14,283 nt of DNA from assembly GCA_004151065.3 (NCBI GenBank), contig NWUY0300002850.1, positions 34,397-48,679 on the forward strand, given 5' to 3'. Source of the stretch: Larix sibirica. Taxonomy: Eukaryota; Streptophyta; Pinopsida; Pinales; Pinaceae. The notes below the pieces were generated by a model. It worked only from the letters and a program-made list of their open reading frames with translations, did no database searches and was not told the origin of the DNA. The translations under genes were made by a program, and so were the position numbers. Positions 9,194-14,283 of the stretch are shown here, piece after piece. The stretch's first letter is position 1. Each line of letters opens with the position of its first letter.

Positions 9194-9379
9194 TGGGGTT
9201 TTCTAACTTATAATCGCTCGTCGAGGATTTTTTCAAAACCGTCGAGTTCACAAGCCATTACTACTTATGGGAAACCATAGTGGTATCTACCTAAAGTGAA
9301 AATATACATAGCTTCCATGTATGCAATGAGTAACAAAGTGACATCCAATTCAACCTTTTTCAAGGGTAAACATGCTAGG

Positions 9380-9397
9380 TGGGGTCCACGGACCCCA
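9380..9397. repeat. Tight GC-rich palindrome
   Basis: TGGGGTCC, two bases (AC), then GGACCCCA form a perfect 8-bp inverted repeat. It stands out in AT-rich surroundings. It lies about 85 bases before the ORF3 open frame begins and could be a structured RNA element or a protein-binding site; no function can be assigned. Confidence 0.55.
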
Positions 9398-9479
9398 TAT
9401 GTTGTCATCAGGTGCACCAAATCAAAATTTTTGTATATGTTCAATCCATTAAAGGGGAAATTGAAAATTGAAAATTTAG

Positions 9480-10898
9480 TATGTTTATTCCAATAAAATC
9501 TTTGACACTCATCATCCACTGTACCTATCTAATTCAAACTCAGTAACTATCAACCCTGTGCATCTCCAAGCTTTTGCACCCCTGGTATTTACTGTATCTA
9601 AACCATGGTCATTTTGCTTTTACCATTATAGTAAAATAGTAAAAGGGTTTTACCCTAGTATACCCTGCAAAACCTTCTTTTAACCTACCAGTTTAAATAT
9701 TTCTCTCAAGATAGCTGCTTCATCCAAAATTAAACTCCCTAAACCCATATTTTCCATAGATGAGCACATTTATGACCACCATGCTGATAGTTTTGACATA
9801 GTCGTCACCAATTTTGACCTAAATTCCACTATCCAAGAATCCCACTCCTTAGCCATTGCAGGCCAATACCCACGCCACTTATGGGACTCCAATCTGGCCA
9901 AATTTATTTGTCCATGTAGTTTATATTTTCCCAATTTTATAGCATGGAGTTATACTCGGTTTGCCCCTAGCAAAAGAGCCATTTTGTCATCATATTATTC
10001 CAAAACTCTTTGCTTCATCAATGTTGACACCCTGTAAAGGATGTTCTGCATTCCATACTTTTTAGTTTTCCAATCCCTAAACCAGAAAGGCCTATCCACC
10101 TCCTTCCAAAACTTGCATCATTTTGATGGAAACCAATTTTTATCCAAGCACCTAGAGAAGTGAATTTCCATCTATACATTCTCACCACCCTATGACATAG
10201 TAGTTTCTTCTGATATCTCAAAGAAATCCATTTTAGTGATATGCACCATATTGGAACTTGAAAATGATAATATAGTAGATGATGTCATCCTAAGTATCCT
10301 ACTCAGTTTAACCCGTACATATGGACTAAATCCTCCCAAGTTTGACATTTGTAGATTCCTACATCAATCCATTGATGAAAAACTAGAGGAACTTCCTACT
10401 ATATAATGGTTTAGATACCCATCTTACCTATTATACATGTTCCTATACCAGAATTTTGAACATTACAAATCCCTAAACTTGAAGATATCAAATGAAAATG
10501 GAAATCAAATACCTATATATGATTGGAGTGACTTGATTCTAAGAAAAACTAATAACTCCAATTATACATAATTTACAAACAAACTGATGAGCATAAATTA
10601 TACTTTAATCCTTGATTCCTCACCCCCAAGAATTTTCCCAAAAAATAAAAGGTGGTTACAATTCAGTCCTGATATGAGAAAAGGGGATTGGTTTTTGTAT
10701 GAAAACTAAACAGTCATAAGGGTATATGGTTTTGAGGAGGATCCCTATAAGATCCCATGTTTACTCACTCCCATAATATTTTCCATAGAATATGAAAGGC
10801 ATAGGTTTATAGCATATCATATACAATTCTTACATTTTAAACATTAGAGGACTTTCTTGCTACTAAAAAAAATAGGACCTTTCCAAATAAGAGTGTGA
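9480..10898 (+). pseudogene. ORF3, segment 1: unknown protein (decayed)
   Basis: I do not recognise a named domain. One + frame stays nearly open for about 470 codons while the other two are full of stops, so this was coding. Stops lie at 9681, 10035, 10161, 10404, 10569, 10707, 10845 and 10896; five are TAA, as expected from CAA. The translation has ordinary globular composition, rich in aromatic and Ile/Leu/Ser residues: D-E-H-I-Y-D-H-H-A-D-S-F-D near 9758, G-L-N-P-P-K-F-D-I at 10323, and G-D-W-F-L-Y-E-N followed by Y-G-F-E-E-D-P-Y-K near 10686-10750. From memory, a similar F-E-E-D-P-Y-K signature occurs in uncharacterised plant proteins encoded by retrotransposons; this needs a search. No signal peptide or membrane segment is clear. 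The start is not fixed: no ATG lies at the head of this frame, but one at 9481 would fit after a one-base indel. Confidence 0.68.
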
Positions 10899-11728
10899 AT
10901 TCTTTACAGTGCATGGAAGGATTTCTAAGTTAGCTAAATCTAGAGAAAGCAAAGAAGGTGTCATATGACCCTCATCACATCATCTCCAAGATCAGGGTAG
11001 ATAACAAAAATTACCCTTATTAGTATGTGCCCGAGCCACAGTGGCAGAAGATTGCAAATCTAGAAAGCTGGGAGGAAGTTCTAGAAATCTGGAAAAGCAT
11101 GTAAGAACAAATTGCTTCAGACCAGCAAGCAAGGTAAGAGAGGAGAGTAGAAGAAATCCATACAAATATGGAGGCTGATGAGGTAGACCAGGGTCCTCCA
11201 ACAAAAAAGGAAGAAGGAGAAGGAGAAGAGCAAGCAATAATAGAGAAGGATGAGACTGGGGAGATTCCAAATGAATTGGATGAATTGATCAAACAACAAT
11301 CAACCAACAAAGAAGGGCCATTGATAAAATTTACTCATTATCCCTCTGTATATTTTACTGTACCTCAAGTGTTGCAAACATCACCTTCGGCAATCCCCTT
11401 GCAATTGAAAATGAACCTACAAGCCAAGGATAGAGGCATAAGAGAGAGAAATGTAAAATTAACAAATGACGCCAGACAACAAGTGGGGATAGTAGAGAGA
11501 AGGATACTCATAATAGCATACCTTCAGAATGATACTTTGAGGTTATATATTCTCAAACCTAGAGTGCCCAAGCCTTCTAATTTAAGTGAATAGTCAACCA
11601 ATGAATACGAGGTAGATTTCAAAATTTTTGGGAAATTAGATAAGCTGGAAGTTTATAAGCAGGCTAGTGATATGATCTGTATAGAAGTGGTAAAATTGAC
11701 AAAGATAGAAAAAGTTGAGGACAACCCT
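10898..11728 (+). pseudogene. ORF3, segment 2: continuation with acidic tract (decayed)
   Basis: After a one-base frame change at about 10890-10900, the protein signal continues in another + frame: Y-D-P-H-H-I-I-S-K-I-R-V-D-N-K near 10964-11008, then W-Q-K-I-A-N-L-E-S-W-E-E-V-L-E-I-W. A strongly acidic Lys/Glu tract (K-K-E-E-G-E-G-E-E-Q, about 11200-11235) and E-L-D-E-L-I-K-Q follow, then a less charged stretch P-L-I-K-F-T-H-Y-P-S-V-Y-F-T-V-P-Q. Stops lie at 10931, 11021, 11102, 11135 and 11591. The 141-codon open part from 11168 is the longest intact piece. The leucine- and serine-rich frames on the opposite strand at 10992-11310 are mirror images of this acidic tract. Function unknown. Confidence 0.6.
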
Positions 11729-11732
11729 AGAA

Positions 11733-13280
11733 ACATTTGAGCAACTATGGAAGGTAGCGACTGTTAAGGAAAAATAGGTCACTATTAAGGAGAGAGAAAT
11801 CAAAGTAATATCTTTAGGGGTTGACCCAACAAATGGATCTCATGCCAAATCATTTCTACAGTAGAAGGACAAAGAGATTGCACGACTTAAAAAATAGTTA
11901 AATATACCTGGACCCCAACTAGTTCAAACTCTTGAACCAAGGGAGGCTCAAAAGGAAAATGAGCAGCTTTATGGCAACATGCTGCAATACAAGAGCATGG
12001 TAGAAGAAAGGGAAAGAAATACCATTGTGCTTCAGTGGAAAATTGCTTCAATAAAATTGTAAAATACCACCTTGTCCACTGAACATAATCCCCAACCATC
12101 ATCTCCTAAAGCAAAAGAAGAAATTCATATTGTAGGAGGGGCATGGAAAATTGAAAAAGGGCCTAAAAATCCAGCAGCAGCTCAGGAAGTAATTGATATC
12201 ATGGAGGAAGACACCCCAGTTCAAAATTCAGAGAGCAATGACAACAGGTTCATAGAGTTAGAAGTAGAGGTGAGACAAAAAGATAACATAATTGTTGAAT
12301 TGGAAAATGAAGTCAATGAGAAAGTTGACAATATTGATGACTTAGAAGCTGACATGAGTGACCTCAAGAGTCAAATCACCATATTACAGTTGGATGTTCA
12401 AGGATAAGATATATTGAGAAGAATCAAGAAAACACTATGGGACAAAATATCCCAAGAAATTCTTCGTAAGTGGGATCATTGTGAAGTTGTTCAAGATGAA
12501 TTTGGCACAACCAAATAAAATCAGGTGGAGTTAAATAGAGTGTAGAAAGAGCTTGGAAAAATGCTAGAACAAGCTGCAGAAATAGTGCACTACTTGAATA
12601 GTAGAACCAAGAATTAGTTAGAAGATATGTAAATTGCAAACAATACTCAACTAATCAAGTTAGCCAATCATATTATCATGAAGGAAACTTTGATTAAAAG
12701 GACTTAGAATACAATAAATTCCCTCACCGAGGGAGTAGCTTCCTTCAAAGGCATATGAAATGATTTCATCAAGTTGGGCTTACCACCCCCATGCGATGGA
12801 AATGGAGATATGTATAAAAAGGAGGAATATGAAGAAAAATTATCCCAATAGAAAATTCAAGCAAAACGATTTGATGTTCTAGAGGGAGTAATCAATGGGG
12901 AGGAAACATATGACAGATTAAAAAATGAATTTGAAATTTGGGCACAACTCAAAAGTATGTTAAGAAAATTAAAGCCCATATATTATTAGAAAAACACAAA
13001 TGTTGAGATCACATTAGAGACATTAAAATCACATCATATCCCTATGGGGAAAGAGTGGAAATAAATGGCCAAGTATCACAAGATAATACTGCCATACAAA
13101 TGGAAAACATCAGGACAAATGTCAGGACAGTCTATAGGTCATCCTACTCCTCAAGCTTTTCTGCCACTAGGAGGATAGGATAATGTTTATATGATGGGGT
13201 AAGGAGATGTTAGACCAATGGGACGACCATGTGTACAACCAAATGTATACATGAGAGGAAAAGCATCTCAAGAACAATGA
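11733..13280 (+). pseudogene. ORF3, segment 3: coiled-coil and C-terminal tail (decayed)
   Basis: After another frame change near 11730, one + frame can be followed to TGA at 13278. It has about 16 internal stops in 516 codons, fewer than expected for random AT-rich DNA, and a consistently hydrophilic, helix-forming composition. Residues encoded at about 12249-12404 form a likely coiled coil with heptad spacing (E-L-E-V-E-V-R-Q-K-D-N-I-I-V-E-L, then D-L-E-A-D-M-S-D-L-K). A shorter Glu-rich helix lies near 11930-12030. The end is Gly/Pro/Arg-rich (G-H-P-T-P-Q, R-P-M-G-R-P) and runs through the polypurine tract into the right LTR. Such a layout resembles a particle- or RNA-associated protein more than a membrane envelope, but that is inference. 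Confidence 0.55.
13194..13207 (+). promoter_or_regulatory. Candidate polypurine tract
   Basis: ATGGGGTAAGGAGA is purine except for two T and precedes a TGTTAG at 13208 that is the exact inverse of the CTAACA at the LTR end. This is the expected site for plus-strand priming. It lies inside the ORF3 frame. The clear LTR-LTR homology starts only about 45-55 bases later, so either the first part of the repeat is lost on the left, or this tract is coding sequence that mimics a primer site. Confidence 0.5.
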
Positions 13281-14192
13281 AATAAACATGGCTCGATTAA
13301 GAAGGTGAATAAGACAAAAGAATGTTGTTAGACAATTATAAAGGGAAAGTGTCAGATTTAAAAGTTTGTTACAAATGAGTTGAAGACGACCAAAACTAGT
13401 TAATGTTGGAAGGCCTATATAATATAGTTCGAACTCAAAAATCGGGGATGGAAAATCTTAGAGGGTCTCTAGGATTGTTGAGTCTATTGGACTATTTTTC
13501 ATGTAATGAAATATACTCTGAAATTAAGACTGTAAAGTGTCATAGATGTGTCATTTGTCTATAATATATACTTCTTCAGTTTTTCCATAACTTTTCCATG
13601 TATATATAAATATTTCATGAGATAATAACAAAGAATTGAGAAGAAGATTCAACACTATTTTGTTTCATTGATATGAATGTAGTGTTGAATGTTGAGATTG
13701 ATATTATATATTTCAATTTCTTTGACCTCTATTTAAATATCAATATGTGCATATGTTTCAGTAGTACTCAAAGTTTTCCTTCATTGTTGTTTCTGTGTGT
13801 ATCATATTTCATGTAATTTCACAAGAACACATGATATGTTTATATGTTTTTATAAACTAATGAATTATTTTAAATGAAAGCTCAGTACATTTCTACTATC
13901 ATTTGAGTGTAAGAGATTTGTCCTGCGAGAACCTCTTACAACTCTATTTTGTTCCATTTTCTAACTTCATTTCCACTGAAATCTAAAGTATTGTCATACT
14001 CTGCAAAACTCCTCTGAAAATGATTTCCTATGTTCAAATCAGTTCATAATCTTTACCTATAAGAGAGATCTATGGAAGCATCGCATTTATATCTCAATTT
14101 CACATAGATTTAGCTCTAGAATCTGTAAAAGTTGAGCCTCATCATGCCCCGACATGCACTACATCCATCCTAGTATGCATCAGGGACTAACA
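13252..14192 (+). repeat. Right (3') LTR
   Basis: This is a direct repeat of 31-937, ending in the same CAGGGACTAACA. The start is placed at TGAGAGG (13252), where homology to the left copy begins; if the TGTTAG at 13208 is the true edge, the LTR is 985 bp with a 6-bp terminal inverted repeat TGTTAG...CTAACA. It carries about 25 bases after 13489 that are absent from the left copy. Near the 3' end, CCCCGGCGTGC in the left copy is CCCCGACATGC here, both differences being G-to-A at CpG. Confidence 0.85.
13416..13424 (+). promoter_or_regulatory. TATA box of the right LTR
   Basis: TATATAATA lies in the same context (AGGCC before it) as 198-206. In a working element this copy would drive transcription into the flanking DNA. 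Confidence 0.5.
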
Positions 14193-14194
14193 GT

Positions 14195-14281
14195 GCCCAT
14201 AAATATATCCAACAAATTATCCTTTGGAATGTTCTTCACTCTAAGACAAAAATTTTGAAACTTTTTAATGTGATCCATAAC
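14195..14281 (-). pseudogene. gag: Fragment of gag from another gypsy element (flanking target)
   Basis: The minus strand is open for all 29 codons between the window end and the LTR. It reads V-M-D-H-I-K-K-F-Q-N-F-C-L-R-V-K-N-I-P, then D-N-L-L-D-I-F-M-G. The pattern F-Q-x-F-C-x-R-V, then I-P and L-L-D-x-F-M-G, is what I would expect inside a plant retrotransposon gag domain. The frame is cut by the LTR edge after F-M-G. It would mean that the main element inserted antisense into an older element. The fragment is short, so the family match is a judgement from memory. Confidence 0.5.
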
Positions 14282-14283
14282 TT

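Larger units (their letters stand above)
8530..9479 (+). other. Spacer between pol and ORF3
   Basis: No reading frame here shows a recognisable protein signal, and stops are dense in all + frames. The short frames at 9265-9519 (minus) and 9296-9496 (plus) overlap each other across a hairpin and have no family features. The spacer contains two compact inverted repeats (9167-9193 and 9380-9397). It may hold a splice acceptor or subgenomic promoter for ORF3, but nothing seen here proves that. Confidence 0.5.
31..14192 (+). mobile_element. Degenerate Ty3/gypsy LTR retrotransposon, dual-RNase H type with extra 3' ORF
   Basis: Two direct LTR copies bound the element. A tRNA-Asp-type primer-binding site follows the left LTR and a purine tract lies near the right one. 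The internal order is gag, protease, archaeal/plant-type RNase H, RT, gypsy RNase H, integrase, then a long third ORF. Integrase after RT places it in Ty3/gypsy rather than copia. The dual RNase H and tRNA-Asp primer suggest the plant Tat/Athila (non-chromovirus) branch; no chromodomain was seen after the integrase GPY motif. The element is about 14.2 kb including a 1.5-kb nested insertion. All reading frames are broken. The exact left edge is uncertain, and no target duplication could be matched across the two ends. Confidence 0.9.

Noticed and set aside
10992-11310. Leucine- and serine-rich minus-strand frames that look like membrane proteins
   Set aside because: They are the complement of the Glu/Lys-rich tract of ORF3; their apparent hydrophobicity follows from that composition.
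9480-13280. ORF3 as an Athila-like envelope gene
   Set aside because: The position fits, but I see no signal peptide, no clear transmembrane helix and no furin-like site. A coiled coil alone is not enough.
1-14283. CRISPR array, tRNA, rRNA or bacterial operon signals
   Set aside because: No regularly spaced short repeats, cloverleaf or ribosomal RNA sequence were recognised. All long-range structure is explained by LTR retrotransposons.

Overview
The window looks like nuclear DNA from a seed plant with a large, repeat-rich genome. No host gene, rRNA or tRNA was recognised. Almost the whole window is one old, dead Ty3/gypsy LTR retrotransposon on the + strand. A conifer or other gymnosperm source is possible, but that is only an impression from AT-rich, heavily decayed repeat DNA; nothing in the sequence proves it. 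The two-base N run at 2767-2768 shows that this is assembled draft sequence.

Layout: the left LTR runs from about 31 to 937 with a TATA box near 198. A primer-binding site (945-962) matches the 3' end of plant tRNA-Asp, as I recall it, apart from three substitutions, all at CpG positions. A broken gag follows (about 998-1962 and 3442-4059). A second mobile unit of 1479 bp (1963-3441) splits it; this unit has TG...CA ends and a 5-bp target duplication ATGAT, and looks like a solo LTR. Pol follows in the order protease, archaeal/plant-type RNase H, reverse transcriptase, degenerate gypsy RNase H, integrase (about 4001-8529). After a roughly 950-bp spacer containing two small hairpins, a long decayed third reading frame (ORF3) runs on the same strand from about 9480 to 13280. 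It carries an acidic tract and a coiled coil and ends inside the right LTR. A polypurine tract (about 13194-13207) and the right LTR (ending at 14192) close the element. The last 91 bases read on the minus strand like gag of another gypsy element, so this copy probably sits inside an older retrotransposon.

How the parts work together: in an active copy, the LTR promoter would drive a genomic RNA, tRNA-Asp would prime minus-strand synthesis, gag would form the particle, and pol would supply processing, reverse transcription, RNA removal and integration. The role of ORF3 is unknown. This copy is inactive: it has dozens of in-frame stops, several frameshifts and substitutions in the protease, RNase H and RT active sites. 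The two LTRs differ at 16 of 135 bases in the stretch compared by eye. Many stops are of the kind produced by C-to-T or G-to-A change, as expected after silencing by cytosine methylation.

Order of events: an older gypsy element inserted first, then this element entered its gag, and then the 1.5-kb LTR unit entered the gag of this element.
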